From positions 3,783 through 67,782 of the forward strand of contig UZAN01040229.1 of NCBI GenBank assembly GCA_900618425.1: DNA of 64,000 nucleotides, read 5' to 3'. Shown here in pieces: positions 11,247 to 24,056 of the stretch. The notes beneath the pieces are model-generated. The model saw nothing but the letters and a program-made list of their open reading frames with translations. It did not search any database and was not told where the DNA came from. The stretch comes from Echinostoma caproni. Lineage: Eukaryota > Platyhelminthes > Trematoda > Plagiorchiida > Echinostomatidae. Both the position numbers and the translations under genes were made by a program. Each line of letters opens with the position of its first letter. The stretch's first letter is position 1.

Positions 11247-13339
11247 GCAGAAAAAGAAAAATACGGAAATCGAGAAACAAATTTTGAGGCTTGTTTTATG
11301 AATTGATCTCATTGGTCCCTGGAAAGCTTTTGATGCGAGAAGTCAAGTTTATACGTTCTTGCGATAAGTAATAACTGAGTTATCCCAATGGAGTTTAAAG
11401 GGGTTCTAAAAGAAACGGGTTAGGTGAACCATTGTCTCTTACCATTGATTTTAATGTGATAGATGAAATCAGCGATTGCTGGACAACATACCGTAATGTA
11501 GCAAAATATGCTTTTTCTTAATTCTTTTCGTAATGTGATGTTTGAGTTGATCAAAACTGGGTATGCATCTCGCAAACCCACTCCCTTTCATTTGATGTAC
11601 TACTCACATTTGTGAGTAGTACGGTATGATCGAACAAAAGAATGTAATTAGCGGTTTCTCACAATGGTCAAAAGTGAACAAGAATTCCTAGAGCGGAGTA
11701 TTTCGTTCACATTTGTAACTACAGAAAAACCGCATCTAGCGTCGGACGTTCCGTTAATGATCTTACGTGCCTGTGGAATTATGATGACTTAATCGTTATG
11801 AGTCGTTCTTTTGTTTGTATACCAGTTTGTCACTACTCCTATCTTTGTTTAGAATAATCCCTCCTCGTCATGGCACTGTCTTGCCGGGATTGAACACTTG
11901 GAATAAGTTGAGAACATGGCAGAACGATGACTATCCCTAGAGTATACCAACAGTTTGTTACATTTCCACGACGTCCTGCTCTCGTGGGACCTAACCTTTT
12001 CAATATCTATAATTCAAACCTGAAATAAAACTACTAAAGACAACATTAGGGTTAGCAAGCATACACATTGATAAAGCCATTATCAGCACAAGGAAATTTG
12101 TCTCACAGTGGTCATCAGGGAAAGTCCCACAACCTCCAAAATATGATGGAAAGGGAATTCTGTTTTTCGTGTGCTGTGCTCATGAATTTCTTACGGGCAG
12201 TACAAAAGGCCCTATTCTAACTTTGCTTGCCTATTGATCGTTTCTGAATGATCACAACTAGTGTGCAATGTGTTTTATAGGTGATTATCCGTTTTAATCG
12301 ATAACGCTCGATACTTTATCCCAGTTTATCCAGCATAAAAGGCTGTTTCATCGGCCGATTAGAATGAGAATTTCAAGTGAGGAATAATTAATCAAGGTGA
12401 TAAACCAAAAGTAAAGCTTTCTTATTTCATGATATCAGTGGTGATGCTTCTTCTATATGATATATTTAGTCTTGTTGGAAGCAAACGAAGAGGTGACTAG
12501 AACGTGTAGAATTATACCTCTGATTGAGTAGCATTAGCAGTGCGAATTCTTCGACTCAAATGAGGATCGAATTTGGACCGCACGTGTAAAAATCAAGAAT
12601 ATTACCCAATTAACAAATGGACAGCCTATCTTAACCGTTTTCTCACTTTATCCATACAGGACATAGTACAGCGCATCGCTGTAATTATTTTGCGGGCATC
12701 ATACCTAGCTCATCTCGGCACTACCTTCCAGGTTTATGACGGCCTAAAACATCCCGAAAATGACCAGTTTTTTGCACGTAAGCAGTGAATAGTCTGCTTC
12801 AGCTCTGGCAAAATGTACCACAAATGGTGATAGTTCTATTGTGTTACTTTCAACCTGGAGGCATAATTTGGTTATTCATATTTCTCAAATTCCATTGTAA
12901 CTTAAACACTCGTTTGTCCTCCATTTCAAGATCTGTTGAAATCGCTTATTCATGCACCCGCGCACAGAGGTTCATTTTTCCTTGTTACCTGAAAGGAAGA
13001 AAATATAATGGTTACAATTATGCACATCTCGGAATGGTTGATCAGGGTGTACGATTGTTTTATTCAAAAGATCTTTGTGCATGCACGTAAACTCTCCTAG
13101 TAGCCCCCCTTCCGCACACACAAATTACCCAACGGAAAAATATCTAAAATCTTTAAATTTAAGTATTTTATCTAATAGAAACCGATGAGAAAGAAAGATG
13201 TCCGTGACAGCTAATTTACATGGATTTCACCTCAGTGCGTGGCACATTTATTCACGCGTGCACTTTTACAAGGATCATGACCTTTGAATAAATTGAAACG
13301 TTTTTTTGTCTGACCCTTTTTAGATGTGTCTGAGTACGA
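11247..13339. other. No gene seen
   Basis: AT-rich, short frames only. A short inverted repeat ACTACTCACA/TGTGAGTAGT lies near 11599-11622. Confidence 0.5.
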
Positions 13340-14060
13340 ATTGATGTTTTCACATTTTGGCTCTTAGGATTTCGTGTTGAGGGTGGTGCCTGTGTTGCAC
13401 ACATGACGATAGCGATATGTGACAACAGTCTGTCTGGAAACTAGCTTGGATGAGTCTCAGTCGCCAGCACATAACCAGATGGTACGAAACGCGGTCTTTC
13501 GAACAGTGTACACAAACAACCGACAAATTGATCTCCCCGAGTGTATGTGCACGTATTCTCATGTGTGATGGGCAAGGGAGATGAGGTGAGAAAAAATTAT
13601 CCGAAAAAATAGGTTACATCATCCCGCACCACTATTCGTTCACCATGCATTCACATGTGACATTCACTTGCTGGGCTGGATGAAACCAATTCTGCCGGTA
13701 GATTGAATGTAATGCTATGCCAGTGGAGTACCATAGGCACTGGAGATGCGTGGTTTTCAGCGGGGATGGTGGAGGAGAAGTAAACCGGCACAGTGAACTA
13801 AAAACAACAACTGTCATCTGAACCAATGAATGTGATGATACTGGGTGGAGCAGGATAGCAGTACAACGGTGGAATGTGCAAATTACTTGGTCGTGTTTGC
13901 CACTCCTCCTTGAGTTTACCGAGGAGCGAATGAATTGAGGTTGACAGTGTGTGTACACAACGGAACCTGCATACGGATATCTTTTGGTGTAGATGTTTCA
14001 TTCCTCCCACGAATGTGACAACGACGATGACAACAACTAGTCCTACGTAGTTCAAAAAAT
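13340..14060. other. GC-richer segment beside the inverted repeat, unclassified
   Basis: Base composition is clearly less AT-rich than the flanks, and three minus-strand frames overlap at 13632-14131. One begins with a hydrophobic run LVVVIVVVTFV and then becomes featureless. A perfect donor hexamer GTGAGT lies on the minus strand at 14092-14097. No protein is recognised, and the frames disagree with one another. Confidence 0.3.
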
Positions 14061-14131
14061 GGCATTGAACATATCATATTTGACATGTAAAACTCACCCG
14101 TTTTGATAAGTAACTGTGGTTTACAAAGCAC

Positions 14132-14549
14132 ATTTTCAAATAGAACAAGGAATGGCGAACAAGCTCGTTTTCAGTGATTTGTAGTCATGCCAAATACATC
14201 ACAACAAATATTACGCTGTTTATATATAAATCAGTATTCAGAAACAATTTGTGCAGGCGCTCAAGCTCCCCTGGCCCACCCCCTATACACCCCATATTCC
14301 GAGTGGTCCCAACGATCGGATGACCTAACAATTATGCGATCATTGAGAATTCCATATCCGGTCTTAAGATGAACTTAGCCCCAGATAACCCATGAGGTTA
14401 TTTTCCCTTTCCCGAAACATTTGTTCACGTTTTTTATGATTGAATACTGATTTATATATAAACACCGTAATATTTGTTGTGATGTATTTGGCATGACTAC
14501 GAATCACTGAAAACGAGCTTGTTCGCCACTCCTTATTCTATTTGAAAAT
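14132..14549. repeat. 109-bp inverted repeat with 200-bp spacer (foldback element)
   Basis: The left arm (14132-14240) and right arm (14441-14549) are reverse complements at 105 of 109 positions without gaps, by direct comparison. The spacer is 14241-14440. Arms begin ATTTTCAAATAG and end ATCAGTATTCA at the spacer side. I see no clear target duplication outside the arms and no transposase. An RNA across the unit would form a long hairpin. It may be a foldback or MITE-like element, or a local inverted duplication. Confidence 0.9.
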
Positions 14550-16618
14550 TCGCTCTGTGGGACTGTTTAGACAATTAAAGCACAGTTTATTGCCAATGGT
14601 AGGTTGTTCCGCAAACGGAATCACCGTAGCTATTTGGTTAGCTGACCGTGATGTAGGTAGCATAATATAATACTATCACTTCGTAGGATAGGTAAACTCG
14701 AGAATATCTGATGCTTCCTTCAAAGGTCCTCTTAAAGGAAAACAAAACTCAACTGGATTACCGGAACGGTAATCTCTAAGCCCCGTGGATTATCATAATA
14801 CTGTTCTGAAGGCCTTATACAGTTCCAGATGTTTTTTCTCTTGAAATGCGTATGACAGATCCCGTTCCTTTTCAGTGGATATGATTGTTTCATTACAAAC
14901 TATAATGGAAGTTTTCTATTATCTATATAATTCAAAAAATGAAATTATATGTCACGGCAATAGACTGACAAGGGTTGTCCGAGTAATTCGTGAGTTTACA
15001 AATCACCGTTGCTGGTTTATATTCCACTTTGTTTCCTTATTCTGGAATGGCGGTTTTGCTTAACTTGTGTATTACATATAAGCATTTAAAACATTACAAT
15101 GCATAAAGTAGACTAAACTTATTGCCTGGTCGATACTGCACGACTGAAGCAATTGCGATCAGACCATTTGACTCTTTCCCTATGCAAGCCTTCCGTCTAG
15201 GCATTATTTCTAACATGGTTAGTGACCAAGGGAGAAATTAATTCGAGTTTAGTAACTATAGACGGACATAAGAACCAAGGGGAAGTTCAATGAAAAGGCT
15301 TACACACGTAGGATAGCTCTTTACATAGGATAGTAATATCCACCTCGTAATGGATATATAATTATCTCCCTATACAAATGCAAATGGTCAGTTTATGAGT
15401 TGTCGGAAAACTGTTCATTATGGTAATTCCACATTGTTTTCCGTGATTAAATGAATGAAAAGCGGATTACTTACCTAGCGCGGCAAATCAATACTCCAAA
15501 GTGCAGAGTGTGGTGTGTCACGGGTTACGGTTTTTCACTTATAAGCCGCAGGACCACTATGGCACTGGGGAACATTGTATCTTAAATGGCGATTTAGTTT
15601 GATTCAGTTAACCGAACAAATTGCATGTGTTGTGGAGAGCACAATACCATAGCACAAAGAGACAACAGTTACGTAATCGTTGAGAATAATATGGGATCAT
15701 CGATGCTTTGAAAATCCAGCTGATATTTTTCTTCTCATGGAGCCTGAAAATGTTCACTATGGAGGTGTATCTTAGGCTTCTGACGATAGAACCATCTTTG
15801 GCCGGCTTGGGAAGTCCGATGGCTCAAGTAGATCGCCAGTAAATGTTTCGCACAGAACACAGGGTAGCTAACAGGATTTATTGTCACTGACTCGTTTTAG
15901 ATGTCCAATACATCACAGTTTGTGTAGTATGCTTAAAAAGAAGGCTCGCCAGTAGTATAAAATCCGTGTTAGCCAGAGAAGACTGGCTATTCTGCTCTGT
16001 CTGGGTGAGATTCAAGTGATGTTACATAAATGAACTGATGAATAAAGTCCCCCCTTTTATGACAAAACTTTGAAGGTTTGGATTCTCATAACCCACTCTC
16101 TTGTCTTTTAGATCTAACCACAGGCCAGGGTACGAACAGCTGCAGACAATCCACTAAAAAACGATGGCATAATTGTGTTTATTACACGGAAGTGAAAAGA
16201 TTTTGTATTTCTCATGACCAAAAATGAAGTCAAGGTATTGATCGTTTGTGACGTCTAGACCAAGTGTACAACTGGGACGCGTTTGTAGTTCCAATCACTT
16301 GGAGTATAATTCATTGTGAGCGAACTTATCGGATATGTTAAAACAATGGTCTTCTTTTATCTATACATCAAATCGCACTCAAGTTGATAAATTGGTGATT
16401 AATAGATTTAAATTGCTCTCGTTCTCGAATTGCATGCCAAATGACTGATCGTTTTAGCTAAGCGAAAATAAAGGGGGCTTTTAATTTTTGCGCGCAGAAT
16501 ACTATTGCTTCTCCGAACAGCTGATCAATCCAGACGTGTGAATTTGTTTTGTTTTGTTTTGATTTATTTTCTGATTTTGTAAGCAACAGATGAGACATTT
16601 TTATCTGGTGCTGATCAT
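14550..16618. other. No gene seen
   Basis: AT-rich DNA with very few open frames. A TTTTG pentamer repeat lies near 16546-16561. Confidence 0.55.
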
Positions 16619-16899
16619 TTACCTGTTGAGTTTAAACAATTGAGACTCACGATTTTCTTCCACTTTCCGGGCTACATCCCTCCTGGTACATCCCCAGTTG
16701 GCTGATAAAGGGACAACATGTTCGTCATCGAGGAATGGCCAAGCAGTAATGGAACAATCACGGGTGTCTGGTTGAATACGTTTTTTGACAATGAAGATGA
16801 TGATGTGACATGATGATCGTGATTTAACACAATTAGAGCAACCCCTCCATCGTCTATTTATGGTGGATACGGTTCTAACATGAGAACACAGACTGAACT

Positions 16900-17040
16900 C
16901 CTCATTCATTTTGGATTTTTGGGCTTTTGAATTGATTTGAGAGCACTGCTCACCGACTCTCAAGGAGTTGCAAACGCCGCGTCTCACTGCGCTACTTTGT
17001 AGCTCAGCCCCGCTGGTGAACCATCAGGGCCGAGTGTCAT
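16900..17040 (-). mobile_element. Possible tRNA-derived SINE
   Basis: On the minus strand TAGCGCAGTGAG (16983-16994) is a good box A, and AATTCAAAAGCCC (16921-16933) is a weak box B at tRNA-like spacing. The segment is GC-richer than its flanks. A minus-strand open frame of 122 codons (16619-16987) continues downstream and ends beside a CAGGTAAAT that could be a splice donor. I do not recognise its product. Confidence 0.3.
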
Positions 17041-20000
17041 GAAATATACGACCCAGTCTCATCCAATTTTCTGCTGCCGAGCACAACTGTTCTTACAAAG
17101 GACAGTGTTTGTTCAAAATGTGTTAATCATTCGCTGATCTTTCAAAGCGCATACTTCCGTTATTTACACAGCGTAACGTCGCATCGGCCCCGGAATAATC
17201 ACAATCAACTGTAAAGTCAGTGGTTACTATCTTTGTAGCAATGTGTCTCGCCATTGTTAGTACAGAAGAACCTGTTTCAGTCCCTAATACACATTGCCCT
17301 GTGCTAGAAAGGGCATATACTTTGGTACTTTCAAGATGGCAGATCAGGTGTGGTTAAAGTGCACCGAGTTGACAGATTACTTTGTCTTTGTCCTAAGCTG
17401 ATCTGTCTACTGGATGTTTCTTTTTCACCATTTGAAACAGATACCGGACCCCGAATCTTATTGCAGCTGGTCATCTATGAAGACGGATCTCGTCGATTAT
17501 CTTGGGGATGCTAAGTAACGATCGGGATAAGCTTTCAATAGGGTGGTCTAAGAACCATACTGAAAACTCTGTTCCTACTTTAAAGCAGATTTCATGGTAG
17601 GTTTGAAATCTGGTGTTTAAAATGGGATCTTAGAATACAGATGGCATCTGCACCTGAGAAAACAAGAGAAATATCCTCAAAACCGTACGTGCTACCAGAT
17701 TTGTTGAAGCATCGTGACCAAGAGAGTCTGTGAGTCGAACGGGTACCAGCCGCATACCTGTATTTCAGATGACTATTTTCAAGCCCAACTTTACACTCTG
17801 AACAAACTCTGCTAGTAGAGTTTATAGTGGCAATAGGTGGTTTAATGTCTTCGGCGCAACACCATGCTTTTGTTGTTTCGAGGCCCTCTGTGGTTCATTA
17901 ATGCAAATCGGAGGACCCGTGTGAAGGGTTTTCCAAAAGGACGGCTCATCGTGGATCCACTCAAACTACACTGTTTATTGTTTCACACCTAAACGTGGCC
18001 TCGAATTACTTTCACCGCCACATCCTTGATTCCTGCACTATATATCACATTGTTTGTGTGCATTGCAAAGCGGTGTATGCTTGCTTTATCACCAATCCAC
18101 ATCAGTCCCTCTTCGAAATTTCCAATTGAAAATTTTAGTTCCGAAAGCAGTATTCCTTATTATTCTCCCAGGGTTTTGCTTCTTTTGAATTCTTTTGATC
18201 TTTGACTGTACACCGAAAGTTTGTCATACGTGATGCACGATCACTAGCATTAGGTCACCAGTCCCAATGGATTTTGCGAACCTGGCAAACATCAGGATTC
18301 ATATCCGCTGTCTCCAAAACCGCGTAATTGTGGAACATTTTTTCATTCCCTTTTACTCTATCTTTTAACCATGCTATCTATATTCAAGGGTAGAATGAAT
18401 ACTACCCCAATTATCACTGTTATTTAGTCGCTATGATCATGACTTTCATCCCTTTCTTAAAGACCAAGATTTTCACGCATTAAAATAACTTTTGAATGAA
18501 ACAGGTAACAATATGAGCAGAATCGATATTAGCCATCAATTTTGCGTGCTCTCAATCAGCTTTCTACACACATTAAATAGGCCGAATTTTATAGGAACAA
18601 TACCATATATGGACATTTACATAATTACATGGGTTCAGGTAGAAAGCACTGGGCTGTTGAATCAGTACCAAAATTATTCGGGAATGGGTGAAAGAGGAGG
18701 AGGGGAATGTTAGCATAGAAACAGTCACGTAATGGGAAGCGATTAGTCGTGGTGGAAAGAGAGTTGAACTTGGTTGCGCAATAGGAAAAAGATACAACCA
18801 GAAAATTAGCGAAGTAAAAATGTGGTCAATTAAATAGGTCAAAGAGTCAAGTATTAAAAAATGAGAAGGGTGAAGTGTCAAGCGGTGTTTGGTAGGCTTG
18901 CCTTTTATCCCTGATTTACTCTACACTTGGTATGAACATTTTACAAAATCGAGCTTTTAAAGGTCCCACATGTGGTGACATGGTATGGATGTTTACTAAA
19001 TTTGCGGTCCTTGAGTGTGCTGATCAGTTCATCTTTTTTGATCGGTGACATATCCCAACTTGTCATATACACGTGTCACTGATTGCAGCCGTAATTCGCT
19101 GCGCATGGAGTGAGCTTTAATCCTTTCAAGTGCCAAGTGCACATGAGGTTCACTTTGAAGTTGTGTTTGGAATTTGTCTACCTCGGTCAGTTGTTGTGTT
19201 GCCATGAGATGTACTTGCTTCTAAAAAGCAAAAGTCTACAACATCACGGTTTTGTGGAAACAGCTACAGATTGGCTAAATTTAACCTATCGGAGACTCTG
19301 AAATTTGTGCCAATCGACTGTGTTCAACTACCGGTGTCGTGGTGAAACCCCGGTAGCAGAACTGATTTACTACAAAAAATATTTTAGGGTTTGGCTTCGC
19401 TTCTTTTAACCAGTTGCCCTGGCAAACTTATGTTTTACCGCTACATGCCCACAGCTGGTGTCATACAATTTGGGTTTACTATACGATACGGCACCAGCAT
19501 GAGAAAAGGAGGAGACGCATAACAACCGACGACAAGGAAAATCAGTATGGAAGTCCCAATTGTGGATAAATGCTCGGTGAGATCCTGATTGTAGAAACTA
19601 AGAAATGACCCATTGCGGGCTGTAAATCAAGTGAGTGTAGTCAAAAATCAGGATTGGTGAAATCATTTGTATATATGGAATACGGAGATAGTTTTAAGTT
19701 ACTTTTCGTCTCTAATGTGACGAACCATCTAAGACAGTGACAGAAGTACAACAGCCTGTGACGTAATACAGAACTTTTCTTTTTCTATTACCCGCATTAA
19801 TCATTTTTGGTACTGTGTCTTTGTCACTTTTTTGCCATGAATAGTATACACGTACAAAGATTGGTCCTAGAGTTCGTTTTTGAATGTATTGATCCAAGTT
19901 TTTATTATTCAGTGAGCTCAACAGAACTTACTCAACCATGAACTATCGATTTGTTAGCCGTGCATAAAATTAACATTCCAAGGGACTTCGTTGAACTTCA

Positions 20001-21228
20001 TACATACATGTATCGATTTATAGGTCATACTTGACATACGGGACTGAAAATGACGGGGCGGGGAGTTAAGGGAGTAATCGTTTAGTTCATTCACTTTATA
20101 TGCTCGAGAAATATCCCTTAAGGTGTGCTCCGCGAAGAGTAGATTCGCAAGAGTTCACAAAACAGAAGCAAAAACCCGCCCTCATCTATATCAGTTGAAA
20201 TTGTTCTAAACGAAAAGGGATGGAAATGAAATGATCGGACCAAGAACTAGTTCATCAAAGTATAGTGGCGCATTTGCTTTCCGAATCTTCAGAGAAAATA
20301 TGTAAAATAGCTGTCGTTGAGTTTTGGCACGCAACGGGAAGCGGTGCATTTACTGTGACTTGTTAAAAGAAAATTTCATCATAGCTATTAATATTATTCA
20401 CATCAAAGTCTTCCTTTGTCTATATCAGTTCTTTTTATTGGTTTCGGATTATAAAATAAGCATGGAACCACGAATGTCTCATAATAAACAATCAATCAGT
20501 GTCGTTTCAAAGGTTACGAATTACTTCTTTAAAAAGCCGCCAATCAAATCCACCTGAATGAATAGGGATGTTGTGTCACCAATGGGGTCTAGAATAGTGT
20601 TTTAACATTTTGTTCCCATTTTGAAACTCCACTTAAGATAGTAAGCCATTTGCATGCTCTGCAATTACTAAGCATTCCTAAAACTTATCACGAAATTAAT
20701 CCGTAAGACAGCCTGATGCGAAAATTGATGTTAGGTATAGGTATAGGTATGTGAAATAACCATCGTTATGGAACTGCTCATAACTATGATCTAATGACTT
20801 AGATGCTCCTCATTACTCCAGACTCATTCACTAATGTCATTCGGAGAGGTAAGCGAGACACATGAGAAAACAATATAAGGAAAGAGAGAAGGTCAACAAC
20901 TAAATAAAATATGCATCAATCAGATTATGTTCAAAACTCATTGCAATTCTTTGATCGAACAATTCAGACACAAAACAAAAAAAATCTTGACGCTGCACGT
21001 GGCTATCGTGGGTGCTTAAATAAAATCCTAATTACTCAAATTTATTCATATGATTAAATATTATAGATTATAGACTGAATGGACATGTTACCACGGATCA
21101 TTTCACCAGGCGAACTAAGTAATACATTTATATATGTTTTGCATTTTTTTCAATCAAACTGCTTCTAATCATCCTTAAGTTGTGCGCGTCGGATTTTCTG
21201 GTAATTTATATACACCTTATTTCTTTGT
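17041..21228. other. No gene seen
   Basis: About 17.05-18.1 kb is somewhat GC-richer but stop-rich in all frames. I tested it by eye for LTR-element motifs and found none convincing. Confidence 0.5.
20732..20750. repeat. (GGTATA)3 short tandem repeat
   Basis: Three consecutive near-perfect GGTATA units. Confidence 0.8.
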
Positions 21229-21400
21229 CATTTTACTTCTTGTTATTGAATATACAATTTTCAGGAAGGGGGGAAGCGGCCAATCAAAGTGCTGCCATCT
21301 AACGCACAATGGGGAAAGTTAGTGGGTGGTGGTGGGATTCGAACACATCTCCGGGGGTAATAATTTGGGGACGTTACCACCATCTATCTCCACTGTCTCT
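21229..21400 (-). mobile_element. tRNA-derived SINE, family A, minus-strand copy
   Basis: Read on the minus strand it has a box A near 21373-21388, box B GTGTTCGAATCCC (21334-21346), the CCACCACCACCC run, a body GGCAGCACTTTGATTGGCC, then CCTGAAAATTGTATATTCAA and a tail ending AAGAAGTAAAA. Each block matches the copy at 11064-11246 in order. Confidence 0.75.
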
Positions 21401-24047
21401 TTTAGTTTCCGTCAACATATACAGAGGACATGCTCAATCTTGATGCTGGTTGAGTTTGTAATTAAACTCGACGGGGGACTCTCAATTGAAATTCACCAAT
21501 AGAGTTCAGGTCATTGAAAAGAAACGTTTTGTTAGAAGATTTAATTTGAGTGATACACTTGATGATATAAAACACAAATTTGGGCTTTACCAAAAGTTTG
21601 TAAGAAACAAGTGACCAAATTGAATCACATTAATGTTGTGGACAGTGTGGGGTGTGTGTGTTCTATTTACTATTTTGTTAATGAGTTGCATTTTCTATTT
21701 TGTATTGCAGGAATGATGACCATGTCGACTTAAGCTAGTGAAATTCAGTGCCTTAGCAACAACCTGGAATGCAAGGTTTGGGCGGGCAAAATCGCTGTCT
21801 TCCAAGTTTCATCAAAGAAAAGAAGACCGAAAACAATATGACCTAAATTCGGATAAAGAAATTTGATCCAGCGTCCCAATTGTCTGCTAACACAAGATGG
21901 GAGTTTTCGAATCTTAAACCATTTGAAATTTTACTGTCACTTGATTGAATTAGGAACAGCAATTTTGGACTTTAATTAATTTGGTGCATAACCATCGGGA
22001 TGGGTGACCGGGACTAATCGAAGGCTTCCAAAAAATGATTTGGGAGGGAGGACAATCTTGGTGTGTTTAGAACACAAACTGAGAAAGGGAGAGCTGGTGA
22101 TTCATGCTGTCCGATCAACTATTGTGATTCGCCCAACATTTGCAGCGGCCAGTGTCAGATGAACTGAGTCTTTGTTAATGGGGCATTCGATTTATAACAT
22201 GTTTATCACTAAAGCTAATGGAAGAACAAAACAGTTTTGAAGAAACAACGGTAGAGAACGTCTAGTTGTAGGTTGTCCTCGAATAAAGCAATTTGATTTA
22301 TTCTATATCTGCTCTCGTTAGCTCCGAATTCGTTGGATACATATTTTTGTTCCTTTTCCAACTTGTGAACGCGTCGTTTTTCGGCATAAAACAAGCGTCC
22401 AGCAATTCAATACTGTTTCACCAAAGGTGACCGTGTAAGCACAAACCGTAAAGACATGATCCTATGCTTCTTCTTCGAGTGGTACAACAATAACTATGAT
22501 GTGATTCACAAACGTGTTAGATAACATTGACAAAGCTAATAAGCAGCAAGATAAGGTTGTCCGGAGATTCGCTCGAAAAACGTTCTTACGGGAAACAAAT
22601 TCCGGAAAACCTATGTTGGTAACGGTTATAAACATTTCTATACTGATATTATGTATATCTTTCTCCAAGGTGTTCCTCATTTGTCCGCAAATAATTTCTT
22701 TGTCTTCAGTTTTATTACCTGTGCGAAATGGTGTTATCGACGGATATTGATTACCGTGCCACAATGTACTTCTACGGAAAACAAGGAACGTTTTCGGATG
22801 ACCGCGTTTTAGAACAAAAGAGGACAGGAATATAATCATACCTCATGGGGTTTTGTTACTCCAACAGTAGAGGTTTTATGGTCTACCTAAGTGAGGCACA
22901 GTAAGAAATCTGCCGACAACTATGAGTCGACATGACATTTTCCCATGCCCACAATTGCTGAATGTCCATCAGAAACACACGCAAGACCGGAAATGCCATT
23001 GACAGAGTGCATTCATCTAAGATGCCTAATTAGCATTCTGATTGCACCAGTCTTCTAGGAAGCACACATCCCATGCATTTTGTTCTTCTGAATCGAAGAA
23101 TGTATTTTGCTACCTGTATTTTCGGCAATTTCGCGTGAATTATCGCTCTATTTCGGACCAGTGGATATGAATGCATTCGACTGCTTGATCAACTTGGGGA
23201 AAGTGATCTAGGCCCAGAATTATTTAGAGTGATGATAACATATGAAATGAAGTATTCCGTTGGATCCCAAATGGTAGACTGAAAAAGCAAACGCAAACGC
23301 CGTTTGTTAATACGGACTCAATTAACTTCATAATAGTAATAAATTTCAAATATTTCCACCTGTGATCACTACTTTCATGTGGCCACAGTTGTTGATTTCT
23401 TCCCAATGTTAGGAATGTTTACGTCATACTGGAACTGAGATGGATTTCGCAGATTAAATTACAAAACAGTTTTCTCTGCACTAATCAGATTGATATTACT
23501 GCTTCAACGTGTTGTGAACAAGGATTTAAAAATTCATTTCTTCACTGCTAGAAACGGAGGATTTCAGAGACTTGATAGTTTTTGCGGTGCAAAGCCACAG
23601 TACGTACTCGGACGCCTTCCAGGTCAGTTAACACTCATTGCAGAAAATACATCGAAGACGACGAAAAGTTCACAATATAAAGAACATGAATTTCGCTAGA
23701 CACTGATGTCCAAATGAGATATCTATTCCAGGATAATTGTGCATCTTACTTTTGACAATTTATCACTAAATATGGTTAAAAGCAGGATCTGTTTCTGTAG
23801 AAGAGAAGACTGAATAGCATATACAAAGGGCGGCATAAAATGTCATTTTGTTTCACATTAATAAACAGGAATTGGATTCTTCTTCTATAAAAGCGTATCA
23901 ATCTCGGGGATCGGAGTATTACTGCTATTTTTCCAGAATGATATGTCGTTTTTTTCATAAAAGTAAATGTATATTGTCGATTGCTTATTTTGCAGGAGTT
24001 GAACATTTTTTGGCAGAAAAACAAACAAACTGAAGAACAGTGAAGTT
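21401..24047. other. No confident gene
   Basis: The longest frame is minus-strand 22462-22839 (125 codons), with a possible donor CAGGTAATA inside it. Good acceptor-like TTATTTTGCAG ends near 23996, but no adequate frame follows before the gap. Confidence 0.45.
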
Positions 24048-24056
24048 NNNNNNNNN
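24048..24056. other. Assembly gap (9 N)
   Basis: Nine undetermined bases. Single N also occur at 24339 and 57512. True gap size is unknown, so reading frames across it cannot be trusted. Confidence 0.95.

Noticed and set aside
17320..18010. Possible LTR-retrotransposon fragment in a GC-richer stretch
   Set aside because: All frames are stop-rich and no protease, integrase or RNase H motif could be found.
22462..22839. 125-codon minus-strand frame as a gene
   Set aside because: The opposite strand is also open, no motif is recognised, and an internal donor-like site makes the full frame unlikely.
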